Shown: positions 1 to 9,005, counted from the stretch's first letter. The stretch is 53,854 nt of DNA from Bacteroidota bacterium (GCA_025350595.1 JANXXP010000378.1:1-53854); one strand, 5' to 3'. Numbers and translations are program-made. The notes: generated by a model from the letters alone, not told the origin.

Positions 1-56
1 TCTTTGTTGTTGTACTAACATTTAAGTGCCTTTAATTCAGGCTTTAAGATACGAAA

Positions 57-100
57 AAAGCAGTAAAATACAAAGTTTTTAACCTGTATTTTACTGCTTT
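57..100 (-). terminator. Rho-independent terminator of the sod gene
   Basis: A perfect 16-bp inverted repeat (AAAGCAGTAAAATACA at 57-72 and TGTATTTTACTGCTTT at 85-100) has a 12-nt loop. Read on the minus strand it is followed by a run of six T, so it fits an intrinsic terminator about 70 nt downstream of the superoxide dismutase stop codon. No comparable T-run follows on the plus strand. Confidence 0.8.
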
Positions 101-167
101 ATGTTTGGTAATCTTGTCCGAGGGACTTTTTCAGTGCCCTCCATGATCTGACAACCCTCTTTTTTGC

Positions 168-896
168 TCAGGATTTGAGAGCCTGCTGATATCTCTTACC
201 CACTTCTTCCCAGTTAATAACATTCCAGAATGCGTCAATATAAACTGCTCTCTTATTCTGATATTTAAGATAATATGCATGTTCCCAAACATCAAGAGTT
301 AATAACGGGGTTCCCTTAATCAAAGAAATATCCATAATAGGATTGTCTTGATTCGGAGTGCTGCCAACAGCCAGATTTTTATCAGAATTTAGATACAGCC
401 ATGCCCATCCGCTTCCGAATCTTGTTTTTGCAGCTGCGTTGAATGTTTCACGAAATTTATCAAAAGATCCGAACGTTTTTGTTATTGCTGCTGATACTTC
501 AGAATCAGGTCCCGCTGATCCTGCAATAAGATTTTTCCAGAAAAATAGATGATTATAATAGCCACCACCATTATTCCTTACTGCATCGGACTGCTTTGAC
601 ATTGATTCAAAAATGGATGTCATTGTAGCTCCCATAAGAGGTGTACCTTTAATTGCAGCTGTAAAATTTGTAAAATACGCCCTGTGGTGTTTATCATAGT
701 GAATTTCCATTGTCCTTGCATCAATATGCGGTTCAAGGGCATTGTAGGCAAAGGGTAAAGCAGGGAATTCAGTTGCAGGAACCCCTTCAATTCCTGTAGA
801 TTTAACCGTTATCTGATTACTACCAAAGACCTTGGGACTTATATAGGCAGCAGCGGCTGCCAGTCCAACCGATTTAAAAAATTTTCTCCGTTCCAT
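168..896 (-). CDS. sod: Superoxide dismutase, Mn-type or cambialistic, exported
   Basis: Converts superoxide to oxygen and hydrogen peroxide. The Fe/Mn SOD fold is clear: metal ligands are H66 (EIHYDKHH), H116 (YNHLFFW), D202 and H206 (DVWEHAYY). The second-sphere glutamine appears to sit in the C-terminal position (PNQD, about Q183) while the N-terminal position is glycine (NNGGG), which is the Mn/cambialistic arrangement rather than that of strict FeSOD. The first 25 residues carry a twin-arginine motif (ERRKFFKS) and a short Ala-rich hydrophobic stretch, so export by Tat is likely and the enzyme should act outside the cytoplasm. At 242 aa it is about 40 residues longer than a cytoplasmic SOD, which matches the leader. 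It is a single-gene unit, divergent from the DoxX-like gene. Confidence 0.95.
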   Translation of the reverse strand: MERRKFFKSVGLAAAAAYISPKVFGSNQITVKSTGIEGVPATEFPALPFAYNALEPHIDARTMEIHYDKHHRAYFTNFTAAIKGTPLMGATMTSIFESMSKQSDAVRNNGGGYYNHLFFWKNLIAGSAGPDSEVSAAITKTFGSFDKFRETFNAAAKTRFGSGWAWLYLNSDKNLAVGSTPNQDNPIMDISLIKGTPLLTLDVWEHAYYLKYQNKRAVYIDAFWNVINWEEVGKRYQQALKS

Positions 897-914
897 GATT
901 AGTGTTTTACTTCA

Positions 915-990
915 TAACACATTTAAACTGTCTTTGTTCATGAACATGTTATAAAAATCAAACATCAAAATGATTTTTAACACATTTAAA
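915..990. promoter_or_regulatory. Repeats and palindrome upstream of sod
   Basis: The 203-bp divergent intergenic region holds a 13-bp direct repeat (TAACACATTTAAA at 915-927 and 978-990). Between the copies is a perfect 12-bp palindrome, TGTTCATGAACA, at 935-946. No TAnnTTTG element is obvious for sod. The arrangement is compatible with regulator binding sites controlling sod, the divergent gene, or both; that is inference. Confidence 0.35.
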
Positions 991-1099
991 GCCAGAACAG
1001 AAAAAATTCTTACTTTTATGCGTAATGGATTTCATTCAACCAATTAATTTTTAATTTATTGAAATGATAATAATTATGTTCATCTTTTTAAATTAAAAC

Positions 1100-1483
1100 A
1101 TGAAAAACATAACCTCCTTTGGAAGGATTCTCTTTGCAATACCCTTTGCCCTTTTCGGAATTAACCATTTCCTCATGACCGATTATTATGTTGGAATGCT
1201 TACATCATTTATCCCTTTTGGGGCATATACAATAATTCTTACGGGAATAATGCTTATCGCTACAAGCATTAGTATAATTACAAAAAAATTCGTGAAATTA
1301 TCCACACTTCTGCTGGCAGGAATGCTATTCCTATTTATTATCACAATTCATATTCCTCATCTTATCAGTGGAATTGACAAGAGTGCTACAATAATTGCCT
1401 TGCTAAAAGACATCTCACTTATGGGAGGTTCTTTAATGATATCCGGCATGTACACTGAAGAAGAAATCCCGGTGAATAAATAG
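1100..1483 (+). CDS. DoxX-like small integral membrane protein
   Basis: A 127-aa protein with four predicted membrane segments and the look of the DoxX/DoxD-like family: an N-terminal RILFAIPFALFGINHF segment resembling the family's conserved first helix, and short loops. The biochemical role of these proteins is poorly defined; links to redox or oxidative stress have been proposed for relatives. It starts with ATG, lies 37 nt before the SCO gene on the same strand, and could be the first gene of the oxidase transcript. The function here is not established. Confidence 0.6.
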   Translation: MKNITSFGRILFAIPFALFGINHFLMTDYYVGMLTSFIPFGAYTIILTGIMLIATSISIITKKFVKLSTLLLAGMLFLFIITIHIPHLISGIDKSATIIALLKDISLMGGSLMISGMYTEEEIPVNK

Positions 1484-1520
1484 AAAATATTTTACTTTTA
1501 AAACGACTAAATATTTTGCA

Positions 1521-2312
1521 ATGAGTCAATTTAAACTACTTCTCACACTATTGTTATTCCTTATAAGTTTTGAATTATATTCTCAAACATCTCTTTTTAA
1601 TCAGCAGATGCAAGTTGGGTTCGAGGAAAAACAGGGCAAGTATGCCGATCTGACTGTTAAAATGGTTAATGAAGCAGGAGATACTGTACTTTTAAAAGAT
1701 GTTATCAACAAACCCACAATTTTAAATCTGGTTTATTACCAGTGTCCTGGAACTTGTAGTCCCCTGATGTGGGGGGTATCTAAATTTATTGATGACGTGG
1801 ATCTCCAGCCAGGTAAGGACTATCAAGTTATTACCATAAGTTTCGATCCTTCAGAAAAAATTGATTTAGGCATTAAGAAGAAAGCCAGTTACATCAGTAC
1901 AATGAAGAAAAAGGAATCTTCAACGGGTTGGCTGTTTTTTGTCAGCGACAGTATAAATATAGCGAAATTAACTCAATCTGTCGGGTTCAATTATAAGCTA
2001 ATAAATAATCAGTTTGTTCATCCTACCGGACTAATTGCACTTGCTTCCGATGGGAAGATTGTGAGGTACCTTAGGGGAATTGACTTTCTGCCATTTGATA
2101 TTAAGATAACAATGGTTGAGGCAGCAAAGGGTAAAATAGGCCCAAGTATCAATCGTCTCCTTGCAATCTGTTATTCCTATGATGATCAGGGTAATAAGTT
2201 TGTATTTAATGTCACTAGAGTTTCGGCAATAGTTATTTTGTTTTTTGTGATTTTAATATTTTTGGTCCTGGCATTTTCACGGGTAATATTTAAAAAGACA
2301 GCAAGTAAATGA
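1521..2312 (+). CDS. SCO1/SenC family copper chaperone for cytochrome oxidase
   Basis: Delivers copper to, or reduces, the CuA site of oxidase subunit II. The protein has an N-terminal signal peptide (to about residue 21), a thioredoxin-like domain with the copper-binding CPGTC motif (C75, C79) and the partner histidine H167 (FVHPTG). A C-terminal membrane helix at about 233-254 anchors it facing the periplasm. Its last 4 nt overlap the start of ctaD, so the two are translationally coupled. Placing SCO first in the oxidase operon is less common than placing it last. Confidence 0.92.
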   Translation: MSQFKLLLTLLLFLISFELYSQTSLFNQQMQVGFEEKQGKYADLTVKMVNEAGDTVLLKDVINKPTILNLVYYQCPGTCSPLMWGVSKFIDDVDLQPGKDYQVITISFDPSEKIDLGIKKKASYISTMKKKESSTGWLFFVSDSINIAKLTQSVGFNYKLINNQFVHPTGLIALASDGKIVRYLRGIDFLPFDIKITMVEAAKGKIGPSINRLLAICYSYDDQGNKFVFNVTRVSAIVILFFVILIFLVLAFSRVIFKKTASK

Positions 2313-3916
2313 GTAACCAGAAAGACATTGTAGAGCCCAGTTATCTTGAATATAAAGGAAAATATAAAGGAATTTTTTCCTGGATTTTATCCACTGACCA
2401 TAAGAGGATAGCCTTACTTTACCTGTTTTCCATACTTTCATTCTTCGTAATTGGAGCTACGCTTGGGTTGTTAATGAAGTTTGAGCTTATCGCTCCGGGC
2501 AAAACGATAATGGATGCCCAGACGTATAATGCCTTTTTCACTCTGCATGGAATAGTAATGATCTTTGCTGTAGTTATTCCCGGACTTCCTGCAGTCTTTG
2601 GCAATTTTCTCCTACCAATCATGATTGGAGCAAAAGATGTGGCATTCCCAAAGCTAAACCTCTTTTCATGGTATCTATATGTAGCCGGTGTATCTTTAGT
2701 TATCGTTTCTCAATTTGCAGGAGACGGACCTCCTGATACCGGATGGACATTTTACGCTCCATATAGTTTCAGAACCGCAGGTACTATGCTTCCTGCAGTA
2801 TTTGGTGCTTTTGTTCTGGGATTTTCATCTATTCTTACCGGATTGAACTTCCTGGTTACAATGCACAGGATGCGTGCTCCGGGTATGACCTGGTTAAAAA
2901 TGCCCTTATTCCCTTGGACCCTTTATGCAACTGGATGGGTACAGTTGCTTGCTACTCCGGTTATCGGGATTACTTTATTAATGATTGTTGCTGAAAGGAC
3001 ATTACATATTGGATTCTTTGATCCGTCCCTGGGAGGCGATCCTCTTCTTTATCAGCATCTTTTCTGGACATACAGCCATCCTGCAGTTTATATTATGATA
3101 TTGCCCGCCATGGGAGCAATCTCTGAAATAATTACAACCTTTTCTCATAAAACAATATTCGGATATAAATTTATGGTTGCCTCTGTTTTGGCTATTGCCT
3201 TTGTTGGTTACTTTGTCTGGGGACACCATATGTTCACCTCAGGTATGAGCGGGACAGCGCTCTATACATTTTCTCTTCTTACATTTCTAGTAGCCGTTCC
3301 CAGTTCAATAAAAGTATTTAACTGGATATCCACAATGCATCAGGGATCAATTGATCTTCAAACTCCATTCTATTGGGCAATGGCTTTTATTTTTGTATTT
3401 ATGATCGGAGGATTCTCCGGACTGGTTCTTGGTTCTCTTGCAGCTAATGTGCATCTGCACAATACCCATTATGTAGTTGCCCATTTCCATTTTATTGTTT
3501 TCGGAGGAACCGGATTCGCTTTTTTTGGAGCAATGCACTACTGGTATCCTAAAATCACCGGTAAAATGTACGATACAAAATGGGCAAATATTGGGCTGGT
3601 ACTTTTTTTTGTAGGCTTTATCACACTTTATGGTCCAATGTTTTATCTGGGATTTAAAGGCATGCCTAGAAGGTATTTCGATTATGATGAAGTTTTTCAT
3701 GCAGGAAATATTATTTCAACAATGGGGTCTTGGATCCTCTACTCAGGCCTGGCAATAATTATTATTAATTTGTTTGCTTCATTAAAAGGCGGGGCAAAGG
3801 CTCCGGCGGATCCATGGGGCGGAAAGACATTGGAATGGACGATCCCCTCTCCCCCTCCGGTTGAAAATTTTGACGAAATTCCTTTAATTACCAAAGGGCC
3901 ATACGATTATAAATGA
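2309..3916 (+). CDS. ctaD: Cytochrome c oxidase subunit I (A2-type heme-copper oxidase)
   Basis: Catalytic subunit that reduces oxygen and pumps protons in the cytoplasmic membrane. Visible ligands are H80 (TLHG) and H394 for heme a, H392 (HFHF) for heme a3, and H257, H306 and H307 (GHHMF) for CuB. Y261 is the cross-linked tyrosine. Helix VI reads TYSHPAVY: the glutamate of A1-type oxidases is absent and Tyr-Ser takes its place, the A2-type signature known from Rhodothermus marinus caa3. The D-channel entry Asp (AKDVAFP, D110) and the K-channel lysine (K335, SSIKVFNW) are both kept. The length of 535 aa is normal for the family. It overlaps ctaE by 4 nt. Confidence 0.98.
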   Translation: MSNQKDIVEPSYLEYKGKYKGIFSWILSTDHKRIALLYLFSILSFFVIGATLGLLMKFELIAPGKTIMDAQTYNAFFTLHGIVMIFAVVIPGLPAVFGNFLLPIMIGAKDVAFPKLNLFSWYLYVAGVSLVIVSQFAGDGPPDTGWTFYAPYSFRTAGTMLPAVFGAFVLGFSSILTGLNFLVTMHRMRAPGMTWLKMPLFPWTLYATGWVQLLATPVIGITLLMIVAERTLHIGFFDPSLGGDPLLYQHLFWTYSHPAVYIMILPAMGAISEIITTFSHKTIFGYKFMVASVLAIAFVGYFVWGHHMFTSGMSGTALYTFSLLTFLVAVPSSIKVFNWISTMHQGSIDLQTPFYWAMAFIFVFMIGGFSGLVLGSLAANVHLHNTHYVVAHFHFIVFGGTGFAFFGAMHYWYPKITGKMYDTKWANIGLVLFFVGFITLYGPMFYLGFKGMPRRYFDYDEVFHAGNIISTMGSWILYSGLAIIIINLFASLKGGAKAPADPWGGKTLEWTIPSPPPVENFDEIPLITKGPYDYK

Positions 3917-4521
3917 TTATGACAGCAGAAACGCATCGCGACGATTTGGCATCAAAAACTGGAATGTGGCTGTTCCTGTTTACAGAAATGCTGTTTTTTG
4001 CAGGACTTTTTGTTGTTTATTCAGTTTACAGATTCAGAAATCCTGAAGCATTTCACCTCGCAGCGAAGGAATTAAGCGTACCAATCGGTACGATTAATAC
4101 TATTATTCTATTAATCAGCTCCACAACAATTGCAATGTCCATTACTGCAATACAGAAGAGAAACAAAAAATTTACTCTTCTTCTTATTGGTATTACAATC
4201 ATTCTTGGAATAGCGTTTCTAGTAAACAAATACTTTGAGTGGGGAGAACACATTAAGGAACATATTTACCCGGGCTCCCCGATTCTGGCTCTGCGAGGCC
4301 AGGGTGATGTTCTTTTTTATGGTTTATACTTTTTTATGACAGGGCTGCATGCATTACACATTATTATCGGATTGGTCTTTATAGGGTTTATAATTGTGAA
4401 AATTGTGAAAAACAAAATTGACTCGGAAAATTTTGTTTTACTTGAAAACAGTGGCCTCTACTGGCATCTGGTTGACCTTATCTGGATTTTTCTGTTTCCC
4501 CTGTTTTACCTTATTACATAA
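3913..4521 (+). CDS. ctaE: Cytochrome c oxidase subunit III
   Basis: A 202-aa, five-helix form of subunit III, a structural subunit that stabilises proton pumping by subunit I. Recognisable segments are GMWLFLFTEMLFFAGLF near the N-terminus, FEWGEHI in the middle and FMTGLHALHIIIGL, the conserved helix V region. It begins within the last 4 nt of ctaD (ATGA-type overlap) and is followed by subunit IV after 14 nt (if that starts at ATG). A second Met (M3) is also a possible start. Confidence 0.95.
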   Translation: MIMTAETHRDDLASKTGMWLFLFTEMLFFAGLFVVYSVYRFRNPEAFHLAAKELSVPIGTINTIILLISSTTIAMSITAIQKRNKKFTLLLIGITIILGIAFLVNKYFEWGEHIKEHIYPGSPILALRGQGDVLFYGLYFFMTGLHALHIIIGLVFIGFIIVKIVKNKIDSENFVLLENSGLYWHLVDLIWIFLFPLFYLIT

Positions 4522-4535
4522 AATTGCAGGCACCT

Positions 4536-4820
4536 ATGGAGAATGAAAAAAATCATATAATACCGTACAGGAACTTTCTTCTGGTCCTGACAGGCTTAAT
4601 ATGCTTAACCCTGATATCAGTTTCCGTTACACAGATTTCGCTTGGGACATTAACTGTTGCCATTGCCCTTTTAATAGCGGTTATAAAGTCCTCCTTGGTT
4701 TTAAGGGTGTTTATGCATCTTAAGTTTGAAAATAAAATCTTTTCCTTTGCAGTTATTGCAGTTTTTCTTATTATTTCACTGGTTATTTTTATAACTCTTC
4801 TGGACTACCTTTATAGATAA
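4536..4820 (+). CDS. caa3-type oxidase subunit IV
   Basis: A small membrane protein of about 94 aa with three hydrophobic segments, matching the prokaryotic cytochrome c oxidase subunit IV family, including the conserved VIKSSLVLRVFMHLKFE stretch between helices 2 and 3. The ORF track starts it at a TTG (4524); I prefer the in-frame ATG at 4536 because it gives MENEK and leaves a normal gap after ctaE. It is probably an assembly or stability subunit. Its place between subunits III and II supports the call. Confidence 0.85.
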   Translation: MENEKNHIIPYRNFLLVLTGLICLTLISVSVTQISLGTLTVAIALLIAVIKSSLVLRVFMHLKFENKIFSFAVIAVFLIISLVIFITLLDYLYR

Positions 4821-4826
4821 TAAATT

Positions 4827-5777
4827 ATGTATTCAACTACTGCAACCGATGCTTCAAATTTTGTATCTACCTTTAATACATCATATTACTTTATTACCGG
4901 AGTAGCAGTGATCCTTATTTTAGGACTTACGGTAGTAATGCTCTACTTTGTATTCAGATATAACAAAAAGAAGAACAAAATTGCTATCCAGAATGAAGGA
5001 AATACCCGGTTGGAAATTATTTGGACCGTCATTCCCGTTCTGCTTGCACTCGCAATGTTCTATTTTGGCTGGGCAGGATGGAAACCCATGTCCAAAGCGC
5101 CTAAAGATGCGATTAACATAACTAGTACTGCCCGGATGTGGAGTTTTTCATTTAAGTATGAAAACGGAAAACAAAGCCCAGATCTTATTTTACCTGTAAA
5201 TACTCCCGTTAAAATAAAACTTATCTCCCTTGATGTAATTCATAGTCTCTACATACCGGCTTTCAGAGTAAAATCTGATATTGTCCCCGGAAGAGAAAAA
5301 ATGATGTGGTTTCTCCCCCAGACCGTGGGTGTATTTAGTCTTTATTGTGCAGAATATTGCGGATTGCGACATTCATATATGAATTCAACTGTAAAAGTCC
5401 TTTCAAAGGAAGACTATATTACCTGGTATGCAGATTCCTCAAAAGTAATAACTGAAGCCAACAGTGCAGCTCCTGGTTCAGAAGGGCTCAAAATAATGAT
5501 TAACCAGGGTTGTAATGCATGTCATTCTTCGGATGGTACAAAAATCGTTGGTCCGTCCTATCTGAATCTGTTTGGCCAAAAACAGGTGGTTATAAGAGAT
5601 GGAAAAGAGGTTACGGTAACTGTTGATGAAGAGTATATCAAAAGATCTATTTATGAACCTAATTATGAAATTGTTAAAGGATATCCTAAAGATTTGATGC
5701 AAAGTTATAAAGATGTAATAAGTGCTGACGATTTGTTAAAAATAATTGAATATCTGAAAACTCTTAATGATAAATAA
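4827..5777 (+). CDS. ctaC: Cytochrome c oxidase subunit II with fused cytochrome c domain
   Basis: Accepts electrons and passes them to subunit I. Two N-terminal membrane helices (about 20-43 and 65-83) are followed by a periplasmic cupredoxin domain with the full CuA set: H139, C174, E176, C178, H182 and M185 (CAEYCGLRHSYM). A C-terminal class I cytochrome c domain (about 218-316) has CNACH (C229, C232, H233) and a likely axial M291 (LMQSYKD). The fusion makes this a caa3-type oxidase, able to take electrons directly from ACIII without a soluble cytochrome c. It overlaps ctaB by 11 nt. No N-terminal lipobox is seen. Confidence 0.97.
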   Translation: MYSTTATDASNFVSTFNTSYYFITGVAVILILGLTVVMLYFVFRYNKKKNKIAIQNEGNTRLEIIWTVIPVLLALAMFYFGWAGWKPMSKAPKDAINITSTARMWSFSFKYENGKQSPDLILPVNTPVKIKLISLDVIHSLYIPAFRVKSDIVPGREKMMWFLPQTVGVFSLYCAEYCGLRHSYMNSTVKVLSKEDYITWYADSSKVITEANSAAPGSEGLKIMINQGCNACHSSDGTKIVGPSYLNLFGQKQVVIRDGKEVTVTVDEEYIKRSIYEPNYEIVKGYPKDLMQSYKDVISADDLLKIIEYLKTLNDK

Positions 5778-6642
5778 TTCAGAAAATTACATAAAATATT
5801 ACCTGGAACTAAGTAAACTAAAGATTATGATTCCGGTAAGTCTTACGGGATTCACCGGCTATTTTATTTTTGATCCCCATTTCTCAATTAAAATAGTATT
5901 AATAACTATTGGCATACTGTTTCTGGCGGTTTCTTCTTCTGTTCTAAACCAGATACAGGAGGTGGAATTGGACGGTAAGATGAACAGGACACACAATCGT
6001 CCCATTCCTGCAGGAAATATCAATTTGCAAAAAGCAATACTTTTCTTCTTAATAAATTTTATTACCGGAATAGTTATTATTTATTACACCGGAAACCATA
6101 AAGCTGCAACTATTGCTTTAATTACAGTTTTCTGGTACAATGTAATATATACTTATTCAAAACGAATAACTGCCTTTGCGGTTGTTCCTGGAGCAGTAAC
6201 CGGTGCTTTACCCCCACTTATAGGATGGGTGGCTGCAGGCGGAGGGATATGGGATAGATCAATTATGTTCCTGGAATTTCTGTTTTTCACCGGACAGATT
6301 CCACATTTCTGGTTACTGATTATTAAGTATGGAGAAGAATATAAAAAAGCAGGGATTCCCTCCCTGACAAATATTTTTACCATCTCTCAGATAAACCGCC
6401 TTACTTTTACATGGGTTGTTTTCTCTGTTGTTGCCGCATTATTTCTGTGTTACTTTGAAATTATTCTAAATACGCCTTTCATTTTTATTCTACTTTTAGC
6501 CTCCGTAATTATAATCTGGCAGTTTGCTGGTCTGCTTATTTCTAAGGATAATAAAACTGAAAATAAAAAATATTCTATACTCCTGGATTCGTACTTTTTA
6601 TTAGTGCTGATTCTGCTGATATCTGACAAGGCATTTTCCTAA
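5767..6642 (+). CDS. ctaB: Heme O synthase (protoheme IX farnesyltransferase)
   Basis: Transfers a farnesyl group to heme b to make heme O, the precursor of heme A needed by the oxidase upstream. The UbiA-family prenyltransferase motif NQIQEVELDGKMNRTHNR is present, with RPIPAG following, along with about eight to nine membrane helices; 291 aa is typical. It is the last gene of the oxidase operon and overlaps ctaC by 11 nt. A separate heme A synthase (ctaA) is not in this window. Confidence 0.95.
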   Translation: MINNSENYIKYYLELSKLKIMIPVSLTGFTGYFIFDPHFSIKIVLITIGILFLAVSSSVLNQIQEVELDGKMNRTHNRPIPAGNINLQKAILFFLINFITGIVIIYYTGNHKAATIALITVFWYNVIYTYSKRITAFAVVPGAVTGALPPLIGWVAAGGGIWDRSIMFLEFLFFTGQIPHFWLLIIKYGEEYKKAGIPSLTNIFTISQINRLTFTWVVFSVVAALFLCYFEIILNTPFIFILLLASVIIIWQFAGLLISKDNKTENKKYSILLDSYFLLVLILLISDKAFS

Positions 6643-6688
6643 GTTGCTTTGTAAATAGCTATCGCTTCTCACAAATCTTAAACAATTG

Positions 6689-7867
6689 CTAAAATCGGTG
6701 TTCTAAGCTCTCTTCAAGGTAAGGATGGTTAACCGGTATAATCTTGGCTTTACTGAGCGCATTTGCCACGATCAAGGCAAATAAGCCAGCATATCCTAAG
6801 AATAATCCTGCCTCAATCCATCCAAATTTTGAAAGTCCTGTAATTCCGGGAACAACTTGCACAAAAAGGTCTATATATTGTCCGATAATCAGAAAAACAA
6901 TGACGACGAAAATCACTGGCTTGCTTCTGCTGGCTTTTACTGGAAGAAGTAACATGAAAGGGAGAGCCCAATTCAGACCTATCTCACAAAAAAACAATAT
7001 TTTCCATCCCGTCTGCCAGCGTAAATAATAATATCCCGTTTCTTCAGGTATATTTCCATACCATATAATCATAAACTGAGCAAACCAAAAATATCCCCAG
7101 ACAATTGAAAGCATAAAGATATATCTCGCGAAATCGTGCATATGATATTTATTCAGGAAAGGGAAATATCCTATTTTATAAAGAATAAATATAATTAGCG
7201 TCAATACAGAAACCCCATGTAAAAATGCTGCCACAATGTTTTTCAACGCAAAGATAGCACTGTACCAACGAACATCAATTGACATAATCCACTCAAATGC
7301 AGAAAGGGAAAACGTAATTGCCAGAATGAAGATGAAAACTTTTGAATACTTTTCGGTCCTCCTGAATAACTTCATTATTCCGCTTGCATCAGAGGAATCA
7401 AGAAGATCAGTCTTTAATGAAATCTTTCTTAATTTCACAGCAAAAACAATCCAGAGAGTAAAGTAAACAACCATTCTTATCATGAAGAATGGGGCATTTA
7501 AAAAGACTGACTTATGCTTTAATAGTGGGTCAATGTCAACAATTTCCTTATGTGCCCAACTGTAAATATCCTTAAGGCCGAAGAAGAGAAGAAGAAAAAA
7601 AACAGCTGCAAAAGGAATGTATGACATCATTGCTTCTGAAATTCGCTGGAAACCTGATGCCCAGCCAGACTGCGAAATATTCTGAATAACAAAAAAGAAC
7701 AAACCCCCCATTGCCAGAGATAAGAAGTAGTAGTTAACAATCAGGTAATTCGCCCAGGTTAACTGAGGTTGTAAAATCAAGCCAAAGATGAATGTAAATA
7801 CTCCTGTACAAATAAGTATTATAGTTACTACTTTGAAATTTCTGGAAACTGTTAATTGCTCCTTCAT
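6689..7867 (-). CDS. actF: ACIII quinol-oxidizing subunit ActF
   Basis: Polytopic membrane subunit of alternative complex III, related to the NrfD/PsrC-type ActC and paired with it in the complex. About ten membrane helices are visible across 392 aa. The ORF track extends it to 7942, but those 25 codons lie inside actE in another frame and look unlike a membrane protein; the ATG at 7867 (MKEQLTVSRNF) starts 5 nt after the actE stop and is the better start. It is the last gene of the act operon and converges on ctaB with 46 nt between them. Confidence 0.93.
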   Translation of the reverse strand: MKEQLTVSRNFKVVTIILICTGVFTFIFGLILQPQLTWANYLIVNYYFLSLAMGGLFFFVIQNISQSGWASGFQRISEAMMSYIPFAAVFFLLLFFGLKDIYSWAHKEIVDIDPLLKHKSVFLNAPFFMIRMVVYFTLWIVFAVKLRKISLKTDLLDSSDASGIMKLFRRTEKYSKVFIFILAITFSLSAFEWIMSIDVRWYSAIFALKNIVAAFLHGVSVLTLIIFILYKIGYFPFLNKYHMHDFARYIFMLSIVWGYFWFAQFMIIWYGNIPEETGYYYLRWQTGWKILFFCEIGLNWALPFMLLLPVKASRSKPVIFVVIVFLIIGQYIDLFVQVVPGITGLSKFGWIEAGLFLGYAGLFALIVANALSKAKIIPVNHPYLEESLEHRF

Positions 7868-7872
7868 TAATA

Positions 7873-8475
7873 TTACTTTTTTATCCCTGAATCTAAATTC
7901 GCTTCTTTCTGTAACTTTCTGATGTACAAAATAACTTTCCATCTGTCCTCCGGTCTTATCTGGGATCCGTGAGCCCCCATAGAACCAAACCCCAATGTTA
8001 TAGAATGAAAAATCTCACCATCGTGTAATTTAACTGCATTATCTGCGACAAGAGATCGTGGTTTTAAAGGGTAAAGCTTACTGGCAAATAAATGTCCATC
8101 TCCTTTTCCGCTTATTCCATGGCAACCAATACAAAAGGTTGCATAAACTGCTTTCCCTCTCAACAGAAGATCCGAGTCAGATAAAAACGGATTAACAAGA
8201 TCTTTTCCAGCTTTGATTCGCGACTCAGGATCAAGTGTATATTCGAATGGAGTAAATCCGCAGGGAACTGTACCGGCAACCGGAACTCTCATTGTCATTG
8301 AATCAGCGAAATTCGGATTCTTTGTAAAAGATTCATAAGCAGTAGAATAAAACATATCCGGAAAATAATCCCAACCCGGATTATTCCTGTCCCTGTTACA
8401 GCTGGCAAGAAGAACTGAAATGAGGAACAAAAATGCTATTTTAATATTAGTCCCCGACATATAGGTAATTTTCAT
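7873..8475 (-). CDS. actE: ACIII monoheme cytochrome c lipoprotein ActE
   Basis: Probable electron-exit subunit of ACIII. A signal peptide ends in a lipobox (LLASC, C26), so it is a lipoprotein. A single class I cytochrome c domain has CIGCH (C115, C118, H119) and a likely axial methionine M166 (GSMGAH); the 200-aa length fits. Its start overlaps the actD stop by 4 nt, implying translational coupling. It probably hands electrons to the cytochrome domain of the caa3 subunit II encoded opposite. Confidence 0.93.
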   Translation of the reverse strand: MKITYMSGTNIKIAFLFLISVLLASCNRDRNNPGWDYFPDMFYSTAYESFTKNPNFADSMTMRVPVAGTVPCGFTPFEYTLDPESRIKAGKDLVNPFLSDSDLLLRGKAVYATFCIGCHGISGKGDGHLFASKLYPLKPRSLVADNAVKLHDGEIFHSITLGFGSMGAHGSQIRPEDRWKVILYIRKLQKEANLDSGIKK

Positions 8476-9005
8476 GCATTAACCTTTCCGAATTCTTTCT
8501 CAATAATTTCAACAGCACCAAGCTCATTCATTAGTTTTCCGGCTTTTTCTATAGATGTGATATCCATTGCTCCTGTTTCTACAACTATCACAAATTTATC
8601 ATCAGTGGCTCTTGGATCAAAGATCGTATTTTCACGACCGGGGAAAAGCTTTGATCTGTATGAAAACAGAGCAAGACTTGCTATTGTTACAGTCAAAATT
8701 GTAAGAATAATGGTTACGACAATAAAGGAAGGAAAAGAGTTAAATGGTTTACCTCCATAAACAACAGGCCAGTTCAATACCGAAGTATAATAGAGAAATG
8801 CAAGCGTTGAAATAATTCCAAATAGCCCGAAGAAGTAAGCGGCTGTTGGTAGTCTTGATTTCCGTTTCAGAAGATGAAAGACTTCATGAATCGGATATGG
8901 TGTAAATACATCATAGATCAGAAAATTCTGCTCCTGCAAGGATTTTATAGAAGAAAGAAATTTTTCTTCTTCATCGAAAACGCCTATTTTAAAAATTCTG
9001 TCCAT
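8472..9005 (-). CDS. actD: ACIII membrane subunit ActD (DUF3341)
   Basis: A 177-aa protein of the DUF3341 family. An N-terminal soluble segment (KIGVFDEEEKFLSSI, YDVFTPYPIHEV) precedes two membrane helices at about 58-78 and 93-115, followed by a short C-terminal soluble region. In characterised ACIII it sits beside ActC and ActF. Its position between actC (11 nt away) and actE (4-nt overlap) matches the conserved operon order. Confidence 0.92.
   Translation of the reverse strand: MDRIFKIGVFDEEEKFLSSIKSLQEQNFLIYDVFTPYPIHEVFHLLKRKSRLPTAAYFFGLFGIISTLAFLYYTSVLNWPVVYGGKPFNSFPSFIVVTIILTILTVTIASLALFSYRSKLFPGRENTIFDPRATDDKFVIVVETGAMDITSIEKAGKLMNELGAVEIIEKEFGKVNA

Noticed and set aside
3347-3700. 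117-aa ORF antisense to ctaD
   Set aside because: Shadow of a highly conserved gene; no start-region signal or motif.
7868-7942. 25-codon N-terminal extension of ActF in the ORF track
   Set aside because: It overlaps actE coding sequence, and an ATG directly after the actE stop gives a normal ActF start.
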